26,499 bases of DNA, taken from positions 1-26,499 of IMG/VR virus record IMGVR_UViG_3300027522_000028; one strand, given 5' to 3'. The notes below the pieces were generated by a model, which did no database searches, had not been told where the DNA came from, and saw only the letters and a list, made by a program, of their open reading frames with translations. This stretch comes from a virus. A program made the position numbers and the translations under genes. Shown piece after piece: positions 1-5,349 of the stretch (the first letter of the stretch is position 1; every line of letters begins with the position of its first letter).

Positions 1-516
1 TGGGAATGCCAAACAGGGTCCAAGCTTCGACTGGTCCCAACGTCACCATGTTTTGAATGCTATGCCCTGAAGGGAAACTATACACGTTATCCAGCTATCA
101 AAGCAGCTCAGTACAGGCGGCTTGACTCATTGTCTAACCCGTTATGGGTTCCAGCAATGGTTGCACAAATTAAAAAGATGAAGGTCTTCAGGTGGCACGA
201 TGCTGGCGACGTACAATCACACGAACACATGGCGAAAATTTTAGAAGTTGCAAGGTTAACGCCTGACACTAAGCACTGGATGCCAACACAAGAGCGGCCA
301 TACCTGCCGGACCCTGAAGCAGTACCAGCTAACATGATTATAAGACTATCAGGTGCCAAGGTTGACGGCGCAGCGCCTAAGGCGTGGGCCCATACTTCAA
401 CAGTCGTAACCGATGGATCCGAGACCTGCCCCTCAGGCAGCCAAGGCGGAAAATGTCTTGATTGCCGCGCTTGCTGGAATAAAGAGATTCCAAACATTAG
501 TTATGGTAAACACTAG
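1..516 (+). CDS. Gp88-like phage protein (5' end outside window)
   Basis: Frame 1 is open from the first base to a TAG at 514-516, so the gene starts left of the window and at least 171 codons are present. It has a CxxCYA-type cluster (PCFECYALKG, in-window residues 16-25), a central RWHDAGDVQS motif, and a C-terminal cluster ending in CPSGSQGGKCLDCRACW and then ISYGKH. This arrangement matches what I know of the 'gene product 88' family found in many phages; its biochemical role is not established. The Cys clusters suggest a bound metal or Fe-S centre, which is inference. An internal ATG at 226-228 would remove the first Cys cluster, so the gene is better read as 5'-truncated by the window. 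It is one of only three confident + strand genes here. Confidence 0.7.
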   Translation, partial: WECQTGSKLRLVPTSPCFECYALKGNYTRYPAIKAAQYRRLDSLSNPLWVPAMVAQIKKMKVFRWHDAGDVQSHEHMAKILEVARLTPDTKHWMPTQERPYLPDPEAVPANMIIRLSGAKVDGAAPKAWAHTSTVVTDGSETCPSGSQGGKCLDCRACWNKEIPNISYGKH

Positions 517-517
517 C

Positions 518-700
518 ATGGATTTTTTTAAAAACGGCGTTGGCTGGTGCGTACGACATAGAAATTCAAAGGACCCACAACCAGTTAGAAAATCTCAAGC
601 CCCGATATTCAGGAAAAAAAAAGCTATAAGCGACAAGCGCCAAGCTGCAGTAGTTCCAAGTTCCAAGCGTCAGGCTCCAAGCTTGGCAAGTTCCAGGTAG
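518..700 (+). CDS. Possible small basic protein after the Gp88-like gene
   Basis: A 60-codon frame begins with an ATG two bases after the Gp88-like stop (MDFFKNGVGWCVRHRNSKDP...) and ends at TAG 698-700. The first 35 residues look like ordinary protein. The rest is Lys/Arg/Ser-rich and is encoded by the 7-bp repeat array at 634-756, so that half may be incidental. No Shine-Dalgarno sequence is visible, and the last 31 bases overlap the opposing nuclease gene. The tight spacing is the only argument for translational coupling. It may equally be a chance frame. Confidence 0.25.
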   Translation: MDFFKNGVGWCVRHRNSKDPQPVRKSQAPIFRKKKAISDKRQAAVVPSSKRQAPSLASSR

Positions 701-756
701 CAGGCTTCAAGCCCCAGGCACCAGGCTTCAAGCTCCAAGCCGCAAGCATCAAGCTC
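634..756 (+). repeat. Degenerate 7-bp tandem repeat array, consensus CARGCNN
   Basis: Seventeen units start at 634, 641, 648, 657, 664, 671, 678, 687, 694, 701, 708, 715, 722, 729, 736, 743 and 750. Spacing is exactly 7 bp except for two 9-bp steps (648 to 657 and 678 to 687). Most units read CAAGC or CAGGC plus two variable bases; 648 is degenerate. The array is far more GC-rich than its surroundings. Seven is not a multiple of three, so the pattern is at the DNA level rather than a protein repeat, although its right two thirds encode the C-terminus of the opposing nuclease gene. Confidence 0.85.
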
Positions 757-1047
757 CATGATCTGTGATCCTTTGTACATTGAATAAGTATTCAAGGCTC
801 TCGGACCAAGGGCCTCTACTATGATAAAAGTATTTGTTGGATGCTTATAATGGAAGGCTATTTGGTGTGGACTGAATCGAACTTTCTTACCCTTTGTAAC
901 TTTTAATTCTATAGTGAAAAAGTGCCGATTATTATTGTAGACCAATACATCAGGAGTACCAAGTAAGCTGGAATTCTCCAGTCTATTAAACGAAAATTGA
1001 TTCCAATTCTTCTTAAGTTTTTGATATAATTTAGCTTCTGGACCCAT
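670..1047 (-). CDS. VRR-NUC / Holliday-junction-resolvase-like nuclease
   Basis: This 125-residue protein carries a compact PD-(D/E)XK nuclease core: GTPDVLVY near residues 31-38 (metal-binding Asp), FTIELKVTKG near 44-53 (ExK) and a following SPHQIAFH near 59-66 (the Q/H helix). That order is typical of VRR-NUC domains and small phage resolvase-like nucleases. The likely role is processing branched or single-stranded DNA during replication or recombination, in line with the nearby exonuclease and endonuclease VII. The last ~30 residues (from about MELDACG onward) are encoded by the 7-bp repeat array, giving a Leu/Glu/Ala/Cys-rich tail with a seven-residue period, so the natural core probably ends near residue 95. 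The next gene upstream ends 28 bp away. Confidence 0.65.
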   Translation of the reverse strand: MGPEAKLYQKLKKNWNQFSFNRLENSSLLGTPDVLVYNNNRHFFTIELKVTKGKKVRFSPHQIAFHYKHPTNTFIIVEALGPRALNTYSMYKGSQIMELDACGLELEAWCLGLEACYLELAKLGA

Positions 1048-1075
1048 AGGTTTTTAAGGGTAACCCACGCATGCA

Positions 1076-1318
1076 TTATGAGCCCATTTTAAGACTATCA
1101 GCAATGGTAAATTTTTTCTCTTGTTGAGTTTTTAAGACTAATCTGTGACCAGGTTGACCTATAATATTACTCTCATGTACTTCCATTTTTTTTATCTCTT
1201 CTAAAAAACCGTCTCGTTCAACAAAGATTTTTGCATGAGATAAAACATTACCTTGAGTGCCTTTTTTGGCTCCTTCAGTAAACTTAGACAAGAAATTTTG
1301 AAGATCGTGAACTAGCAT
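1076..1318 (-). CDS. Small conserved-type phage protein, unknown function
   Basis: I do not recognise this 80-residue protein. It starts MLVHDLQNFLSKFTEG and is rich in Lys, Glu and Gly, with no Cys pair, membrane segment or clear motif. Its ATG shares one base with the TAA of the upstream coiled-coil gene (TAATG at 1320-1316), so the two are almost certainly co-translated and both transcribed from the divergent promoter at 1621-1656. Its composition and junction support a real gene. Confidence 0.6.
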   Translation of the reverse strand: MLVHDLQNFLSKFTEGAKKGTQGNVLSHAKIFVERDGFLEEIKKMEVHESNIIGQPGHRLVLKTQQEKKFTIADSLKMGS

Positions 1319-1620
1319 TACTTATTTTTCTTTTGCAATTCTAATATCTGAACATACTCATTAAGTCTATCTATTTCTTTAGCTTGAGACAATTCAAAGT
1401 TTTTTAATTCTTTAATTGCCTTTGCAAAGTCTTCAATAATAGCCTTGCAACCTTTAAGTTGATTTTCTAATTGGATACATTTAGATTTATACTGCTGCAT
1501 TTCATAGAGTTGTTTTCTATAATCATCTATAACAAAAGATAAGTCAGCTGGGCCTCTATCTTCTACTGGTTCATTCATATATTTTCTTTCATTTTCAAAT
1601 GTTTTATCTTCATCTTTCAT
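1318..1620 (-). CDS. Coiled-coil protein transcribed divergently from terS
   Basis: This protein is 100 residues from the first ATG (86 from the ATG at 1578). From about residue 35 onward it has a long hydrophilic helix with regularly spaced Leu/Ile, typical of a coiled coil, and no enzymatic motif. The start is uncertain in an interesting way. The ATG at 1620 lies only 6 bp after a TATAAA -10 box, so a message from that promoter would be leaderless. The ATG at 1578 (MNEPVED...) has a GAAAG sequence 7 bp upstream and would allow a normal leader. It lies directly opposite the small terminase gene across a 36-bp palindromic promoter. Confidence 0.6.
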   Translation of the reverse strand: MKDEDKTFENERKYMNEPVEDRGPADLSFVIDDYRKQLYEMQQYKSKCIQLENQLKGCKAIIEDFAKAIKELKNFELSQAKEIDRLNEYVQILELQKKNK

Positions 1621-1656
1621 ATTGACTTTATAGGATAGTTACCTTAAAATGTCAAT
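1621..1656. promoter_or_regulatory. Palindromic divergent promoter, both messages near-leaderless
   Basis: Plus strand: TTGACT at 1622-1627, 17 bp, TAAAAT at 1645-1650, then GTCAAT and the terS ATG at 1657. Minus strand: TTGACA at 1655-1650, 17 bp, TATAAA at 1632-1627, then GTCAAT and an ATG at 1620. The ends form an inverted repeat (ATTGAC / GTCAAT), so each -35 box overlaps the discriminator of the opposite promoter. Transcription would normally start about 7 bp after the -10 box, at the start codons themselves. Confidence 0.75.
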
Positions 1657-2166
1657 ATGGGAGTTCCAAAAAGATTAACTGAGATGCAGAAAAGGTTTGC
1701 AGAGTTCATAGTATTTGGTGGGCCTGATGGCCCGGTCTCTCAATCAGAAGCAGCTGAACTAGCTGGATATAGCAAAAATAGATGTAGACAAGAAGGATCA
1801 GAATTATTGAATCCTAGACTATCACCGTTGGTAGTACAATATGTAGGTGGACTCAAAGAAGAACGAATGAAGAAATTTGAAGTGACTTATGAAAACCACA
1901 TATCAGAATTAGATAGAATTAAAAAGTTGGCTTTGAAGAAAGGAAGTTTTTCAAGTGCTGTAAATGCTGAAACGAACCGAGGCAAAGCAGCAGGGTTATA
2001 TATAGACAGAAAAATAATAAAACATGGAAAACTAGAAGAATTATCAGAGGACCAGTTAGAAGCCAAAATGAAACAAATACTAGAAGATTACGCACCTCTT
2101 TTAAATGCTGACGTTGTGGAAGGTCAAGTGGAAGAGATAACTGATGAGCCATCTAGTGAAGTTTAG
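1657..2166 (+). CDS. terS: Terminase small subunit
   Basis: This 169-residue protein has the N-terminal helix-turn-helix pattern of small terminases. RLTEMQKRFAEF (residues 6-17) is followed by SEAAELAGYSKNRCRQEGSEL near 30-50 and by LLNPRLSPLVV, which fits the Terminase_2 family (LT.kQ..F ... AA..AGYs ... g..LL.np.v). The C-terminal half is predicted helical and ends in an acidic tail. The family recognises packaging sites and stimulates the large terminase, which is not in this window. It is alone on the + strand between minus-strand genes. It lacks a Shine-Dalgarno sequence and starts 6 bp after a -10 box, so it is probably translated from a leaderless message. Its last 14 bases overlap the convergent gene at 2153-2473. 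The iteron region 330 bp downstream is a candidate binding site. Confidence 0.8.
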   Translation: MGVPKRLTEMQKRFAEFIVFGGPDGPVSQSEAAELAGYSKNRCRQEGSELLNPRLSPLVVQYVGGLKEERMKKFEVTYENHISELDRIKKLALKKGSFSSAVNAETNRGKAAGLYIDRKIIKHGKLEELSEDQLEAKMKQILEDYAPLLNADVVEGQVEEITDEPSSEV

Positions 2167-2473
2167 TCATTTTTAATACACAAGAAGTAGGGAACACAGA
2201 TCTTTCAGAGAAAGTAATAGTTCCATCATCATCAATATCATAACCTGCAAATATTTTAACAGTGTCTTTGTCTTTACTAAAAAGATAGCCTTCACTTACA
2301 GGTGTTGCCAGCTTCATGTTGTTAAATTCTTTTTCGCTACCCCAACCTCCTTCCGTAACAATATCACACCAATCTATTTTATATCTACTATATGGAAACT
2401 TAACTTGTTGTTTTACAAGTTTAGGTTTAGCATAGGTGTTTAACTGTCTAGATTTCTTTTTAGGTTTGGTCAT
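2153..2473 (-). CDS. Hypothetical phage protein with acidic EF-hand-like stretch
   Basis: This 106-residue protein has a basic N-terminus (MTKPKKKSRQ...), a central Trp/Tyr-rich section and an acidic DIDDDGTITF stretch near residues 80-89 that resembles a single EF-hand loop. I do not assign a function and a real Ca2+ site is only a possibility. No Shine-Dalgarno sequence precedes the ATG; a TATATA sequence lies at 2481-2486, eight bases upstream, with one copy of the 11-bp iteron (2494-2503) just behind it. The gene converges on terS with a 14-bp overlap. Confidence 0.6.
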   Translation of the reverse strand: MTKPKKKSRQLNTYAKPKLVKQQVKFPYSRYKIDWCDIVTEGGWGSEKEFNNMKLATPVSEGYLFSKDKDTVKIFAGYDIDDDGTITFSERSVFPTSCVLKMTKLH

Positions 2474-2564
2474 GGGTTCTGTATATATTAATCTTGCGAC
2501 ACCTAACAGTGGTATTTATTTTTATTTTTTTTAAATGGCGCTAAAAAATGACAGGGTGTCGAAA

Positions 2565-2586
2565 TTAGTAAACAAATGATTACTAT
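2565..2586. repeat. Palindromic site AGTAA-n8-TTACT, copy 1
   Basis: Follows the iteron at 2554 directly. The 16 bases GTGTCGAAATTAGTAA at 2556-2571 recur at 2685-2700, and both are followed by a short core and TTACTATC. In this copy the core contains CAAATG. Confidence 0.6.
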
Positions 2587-2693
2587 CACTCTATAAATCC
2601 CGTCATTACTCATTAATTTTCTTAAAATCTTCCAAAAAGGGGGTGTCGAAAGGGTGTCGAAAGGGTGTCGCAAGGGTGTCGCAAGTGTCGAAA

Positions 2694-2715
2694 TTAGTAA
2701 CCATTTGTTTACTAT
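2694..2715. repeat. Palindromic site AGTAA-n8-TTACT, copy 2 with inverted core
   Basis: Same flanks as the copy at 2565-2586, but the core reads CATTTG, the reverse complement of CAAATG. It sits at the right end of the direct iteron array. A dyad of this kind suggests a dimeric DNA-binding protein. Confidence 0.6.
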
Positions 2716-2859
2716 CTTGTACATATGTGTCGCAGTTTTGTGATAATTATTTAGAATTGTTCTAATGTACATATTTTTCGACACCCTTTCGACACCTTTT
2801 CGACACCCTTTTACGCCATTTCGACACCCTTGCGACACCCTAATTTTTACTTTCTTGCC

Positions 2860-3597
2860 TTAATCTTGCCTTGTTTTAAACTCATTTGCCTTAATTGTAA
2901 CGTTTGCTTTTTCTTTCTCGTCAAATTTTAATTCATTGTACATATCTAATCTTTTTAAAAAAGCATGTTTCCATTTTCTTAATTGTAATCCCTCAACCTT
3001 AAACTCTTGATAGTATAGGTCCGGTGTACAAACCATAATGACACCTTGTTTGATGTGGCTACCATAGACATAGTCGTGGGCCATGGCGTATGCTGCAATT
3101 TGCATGTAATAATCTTCAATCCATTCTTCCCTCTTTGGACGGTTAGATTGCTTGAAGTCGACAACAGTTTCCATGCCATTGTGATTACAGATAAGGTCCG
3201 TGGCCCCTGCGTACAGGCCCGGATAGTGCAACATAACTTCACTACCGTAATATTCATCCACTGGTGCAAGACCCATCTCTATAATTTTATCAGCCATGGG
3301 CCGTGCTTCTTGACCTATGGGTGTTAAATCAATGATATTAGTTCCAAGAACATAGTGCTCTAGATACTTGTGCATGCAAGTCCCTCGACTTGACGCGTGG
3401 TCCTTGATCCGTGTTGCTTCCACCTCGCCTACTTTAGCCTTCCACTTTTTTATAAAATCTTGGTTCTTTGTAGCACCTAGTACAGTAGTCACTGAAGGTA
3501 ATTTATATTGACCAATCTCATACATCCGGGTCCCTGATCCGGGGTCCGTGAGTTGTTTGCCTTGTATGTAGGTATAACGTTTACTGTGTTTGATCAT
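2860..3597 (-). CDS. PD-(D/E)XK exonuclease (RecB/Cas4-like)
   Basis: This 245-residue nuclease has the order of motifs seen in phage RecB-like exonucleases and the MGME1 group: LPSVTTVL near residues 33-40, SRGTCMHKYLE near 70-80 (His76), LYAGATDLI near 128-136 (Asp134), VVDFKQS near 145-151 (Asp147, Lys149) and QIAAYA near 166-171. These build a two-metal active site for DNA degradation, so it likely supplies resection for recombination or degrades host DNA. It ends next to the iteron region and overlaps the endonuclease VII gene by 17 bp, indicating one operon. The residues TDPGSG (17-22) are encoded by a GC-rich sequence that recurs almost unchanged in the 360-aa virion gene. Confidence 0.8.
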   Translation of the reverse strand: MIKHSKRYTYIQGKQLTDPGSGTRMYEIGQYKLPSVTTVLGATKNQDFIKKWKAKVGEVEATRIKDHASSRGTCMHKYLEHYVLGTNIIDLTPIGQEARPMADKIIEMGLAPVDEYYGSEVMLHYPGLYAGATDLICNHNGMETVVDFKQSNRPKREEWIEDYYMQIAAYAMAHDYVYGSHIKQGVIMVCTPDLYYQEFKVEGLQLRKWKHAFLKRLDMYNELKFDEKEKANVTIKANEFKTRQD

Positions 3598-4069
3598 CTG
3601 ATTCTCTTTCTGTTATATTATTTAATTCTTCTATAATTTTTTTCGGATCTTTTTCCAAGTACAATGCACCTATAAGCAATCCTCTTAAATTATCGTTAAA
3701 GAGCCCTAGGCCCGTGTTACAGCCCTTACAAGTCCATCCTCTAAAGATAAGTGTTCCATGAATATGATCACGTTCTAGTTTATCAGTAGTCTTAAAACAA
3801 CACTCACAAAAAAAAGGTTTAGGACCCGCAATTTTTTCTATTTGTTTGTGTTCTTTAACAAGTATGTTAGTGCATATTTTACAAACGCTTTGTAAATAAT
3901 AAGCATTTATAGCATTTTGAGTACCTTTCTTTGAAAAAAACTCAGGTAATAACTTTTGTTTACAACTTGTACATTGTTTTAAATCGTCTTCTTTACCTAC
4001 AATTTTAACATTGTCTCGGTAGTGAAAGGGTTTCAGTTCTCCGTTAAGGTGTGTTTGTCTTAATGACAT
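3581..4069 (-). CDS. Recombination endonuclease VII (Holliday junction resolvase)
   Basis: This 162-residue protein fits endonuclease VII (T4 gp49-like, HNH/ββα-metal fold). The diagnostic stretch is LERDHIHGTLIFRGWTCKGC (residues 98-117), with catalytic DH at 101-102 and zinc ligands CxxC at 114-117 and CECC at 88-91, followed by CNTGLGLFND. A second zinc-finger-like pair, CTSC (33-36) and CKIC (63-66), precedes it. The family cuts four-way junctions and other branched DNA, resolving concatemers before packaging. The start is well set: AGGAGA lies 5 bp before the ATG. Upstream is an unusual 155-bp structured leader (4091-4175). Downstream it overlaps the exonuclease gene. Confidence 0.85.
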   Translation of the reverse strand: MSLRQTHLNGELKPFHYRDNVKIVGKEDDLKQCTSCKQKLLPEFFSKKGTQNAINAYYLQSVCKICTNILVKEHKQIEKIAGPKPFFCECCFKTTDKLERDHIHGTLIFRGWTCKGCNTGLGLFNDNLRGLLIGALYLEKDPKKIIEELNNITERESDDQTQ

Positions 4070-4090
4070 AATTCTCCTTTTGATTTATAT

Positions 4091-4175
4091 GTGGTAGCTG
4101 TTGGTTTAACGGTATAATGAAATAAGGAGCAAGAGATCCGAACCAACGTCGACATTGCTGTCGGGAACCTACCAC
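4091..4175 (-). ncRNA. Predicted three-way-junction RNA structure in the endonuclease VII leader
   Basis: The 155-bp gap before the endonuclease VII gene contains three nested perfect pairings. Stem 1 is 4091-4097 with 4169-4175 (GTGGTAG/CTACCAC). Stem 2 is 4100-4106 with 4141-4147 (GTTGGTT/AACCAAC), continued after a 3-nt bulge by 4110-4112 with 4138-4140. Stem 3 is 4150-4154 with 4159-4163, whose loop reads GCAA (a GNRA tetraloop) on the minus strand, the strand transcribed into the downstream gene. Together they form a three-way junction. It could be a cis-regulatory leader or a small RNA. It matches no riboswitch or ribozyme class I can name. Confidence 0.55.
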
Positions 4176-4224
4176 CATCCCCTGAAATACTTCTCCGTCC
4201 TATTTTGTAATTATTTATTTTCAT

Positions 4225-4389
4225 TTAATCTTGTGTTGCAGATTTTAATAATTTTTCTTGCAGTATTTCTTTCTGCTTACGTAAGTTATCTAATTCCTGG
4301 CTTAACCTTAGAATAGATTTACTTTGCAATAAACTGTTTTCCCTCCATTGTTTACGCTCTTTTTTTAATAGTTCTATATCAATCTTCAT
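4225..4389 (-). CDS. Small coiled-coil protein
   Basis: A 54-residue protein from the ATG at 4389: MKIDIELLKKERKQW..., almost entirely a charged helix with heptad-spaced Leu (LLQSKSILRLSQELDNL). A longer open frame reaches to 4536 but its N-terminal part is out-of-frame reading of the neighbouring gene, and AGGA lies 9-10 bp before the ATG at 4389. It overlaps the end of the upstream gene by 11 bp. Function unknown; a small oligomerising or scaffold-like protein is possible. Confidence 0.55.
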   Translation of the reverse strand: MKIDIELLKKERKQWRENSLLQSKSILRLSQELDNLRKQKEILQEKLLKSATQD

Positions 4390-4570
4390 GTGGTTTTTTC
4401 CTATCATATATTTTTTTATTTGGTACGACTTGTGACTTAAATTTAGGTGTTCTAACTTGCTTAGCCACAGGATTAGAGCCAAAGATTCTATTCCAACCTT
4501 CATCATAAGCCTTGTTACTTGGCCTGGATTTACCATCCCAATTATCTGCCTTTACGTTTTTTGTTCCCAT
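4379..4570 (-). CDS. Small hypothetical phage protein (SNKAYDEGWNRIFG motif)
   Basis: A 63-residue protein from the ATG at 4570 (MGTKNVKADNWDGKSRPSNK...). I choose this start over the in-frame ATG at 4597 because GAGGGG lies 4-5 bp before it. The N-terminal NWDGKSRPSNKAYDEGWNRI stretch resembles a short conserved protein I associate with small T7-like and marine phages, but its function is unknown. The C-terminal half is basic (KFKSQVVPNKK). It overlaps the following coiled-coil gene by 11 bp. Confidence 0.55.
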   Translation of the reverse strand: MGTKNVKADNWDGKSRPSNKAYDEGWNRIFGSNPVAKQVRTPKFKSQVVPNKKIYDRKKPHED

Positions 4571-4669
4571 ATTCCCCTCTTTTAGATCTGTCACCATATA
4601 ACTTTTGCCATGACCAACTTGTTAAGTATGTAGAATAATGATATATTCTTTCGAGTAAATATTTTTTCA

Positions 4670-5050
4670 TTATTTTTCTTTTCCAAACCATATGTTATCT
4701 CTAAATCTATCAAGTTCAATTACATTGTCATCTAAATCTTGTATATGAGGATCATAGTGATCAATAATTTGTTCTATTTTATGTAATTTAATAACTACAT
4801 GAGGCCATAATGTTTTAGCCACAAACAAACAATCTTGATTACGACATCTCCAACGCCATTGGTTTTTAATTTTACGTAACTCACCGCACTCTAAAGTTTC
4901 ATGAATTAATTCCATAACATTTCTATCTGCCATAGATATTTCCATTCTCCAAACTTTACCTACAATTACGGACTTGCTAGTTTTAATAGTGCCTTTAGCA
5001 TCAAATATTCCTGCAATGTAAGTTATATCTAATTTAGTATTACTGTTCAT
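4670..5050 (-). CDS. LAGLIDADG-like protein, catalytic Asp replaced by Lys
   Basis: This 126-residue protein starts with TYIAGIFDAKGTI (residues 10-22), a recognisable single LAGLIDADG helix, followed by the β-strand patterns expected of the fold (WRMEISMADRNVMELIHETL, then GELRKIKNQWRWRCRN). In homing endonucleases of this family the penultimate residue of the motif is the metal-binding Asp/Glu (LAGLIDADG); here it is Lys19. The protein can probably still fold and bind DNA but should not cut. It is free-standing rather than inside an intron or intein as far as the sequence shows. AAAGGAAAAA precedes the ATG. Confidence 0.65.
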   Translation of the reverse strand: MNSNTKLDITYIAGIFDAKGTIKTSKSVIVGKVWRMEISMADRNVMELIHETLECGELRKIKNQWRWRCRNQDCLFVAKTLWPHVVIKLHKIEQIIDHYDPHIQDLDDNVIELDRFRDNIWFGKEK

Positions 5051-5073
5051 TTTTTCCTTTCATTAAATGTTTT

Positions 5074-5102
5074 ATTACCGTCGTATAAGGATTAGGAGTC
5101 AA
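5074..5102 (-). promoter_or_regulatory. Weak candidate promoter upstream of the LAGLIDADG-like gene
   Basis: On the minus strand TTGACT (5102-5097) is followed after 18-19 bp by a TAATA/TAATAA-type sequence. The spacing is longer than ideal. It lies in the 56-bp gap before the gene, so a promoter is plausible but not secure. Confidence 0.25.
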
Positions 5103-5106
5103 ATCC

Positions 5107-5349
5107 TTAGTGCAACTTACCAACATCACTTGCAGCAATATCATCATCAACATAAACGTCAACAATTTGGGACTCATCCACATAGATCTCTCCTTCCGAA
5201 TCGCATGTATCACACTGCAAAATTATATGTTCTCTGCTAGTTTTATTTTCGTTCAGCTTTCCATTTTTTTGTATTTGGAATTTTTTGTAACCATTTCCAT
5301 TACACTCAGAACAGATTGCTTTATGCCTACGCTTTTTTGAATTTGCCAT
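5107..5349 (-). CDS. DnaJ-type zinc-finger-like small protein
   Basis: An 80-residue protein with a basic N-terminus and two half-motifs, CSECNGNGY (residues 13-21) and CDTCDSEGE (46-54). They resemble the CxxCxGxG units of the DnaJ zinc-binding domain and would supply four Cys for one zinc ion. The C-terminus is acidic (VDVYVDDDIAASD). Small proteins of this kind are common in phages, where their role is unknown. Its start lies 23 bp inside the end of the ribbon-helix-helix gene, so they are probably co-transcribed from the promoter at 5534-5561. Confidence 0.6.
   Translation of the reverse strand: MANSKKRRHKAICSECNGNGYKKFQIQKNGKLNENKTSREHIILQCDTCDSEGEIYVDESQIVDVYVDDDIAASDVGKLH

Larger units (their letters stand above)
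2494..2840. repeat. Opposed 11-bp iteron arrays in a non-coding region (candidate origin or packaging site)
   Basis: The 386 bp between 2473 and 2860 hold no convincing gene. The unit is GGGTGTCG(A/C)AA. Direct copies lie at 2554, 2641, 2652, 2663 and 2674, with partial copies at 2685 (GTGTCGAAA) and 2727 (GTGTCGCA). Inverted copies (TTTCGACACCC or TTGCGACACCC) start at 2776, 2787, 2798, 2819 and 2830, with one more at 2494. The four central direct copies and three inverted copies are abutted at exactly 11 bp, about one helical turn. AT-rich DNA with a TTAGAA-TTG-TTCTAA hairpin sits between the arms. Facing iteron arrays around an AT-rich core are typical of an origin, and the site is also close to terS. 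Either role is inference. Confidence 0.8.

Noticed and set aside
108-497. Minus-strand frame opposite the Gp88-like gene
   Set aside because: Antisense shadow of a well-supported coding frame with conserved Cys motifs.
2503-2838. 111-codon minus-strand open frame
   Set aside because: It reads straight through the iteron arrays; the peptide repeats and composition come from the 11-bp units, and there is no ribosome binding site or protein-like pattern.
2554-2840. CRISPR array
   Set aside because: Units are 11 bp, abut without spacers of constant length, and occur in both orientations, which fits iterons and not CRISPR repeats.
3046-3327. 93-codon plus-strand frame inside the exonuclease gene
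   Set aside because: Antisense shadow of the exonuclease, which has clear catalytic motifs.
4091-4175. tRNA gene (GGTTCGGATC resembles a T-loop)
   Set aside because: The central hairpin has a 4-nt loop instead of a 7-nt anticodon loop and no acceptor stem pairs cleanly on either strand.
4070-4224. Group I intron or glutamine riboswitch associated with the HNH-type gene
   Set aside because: No interrupted gene or intron core is visible, and the conserved riboswitch segments I know are not present; the nuclease is endonuclease VII, not a homing enzyme.
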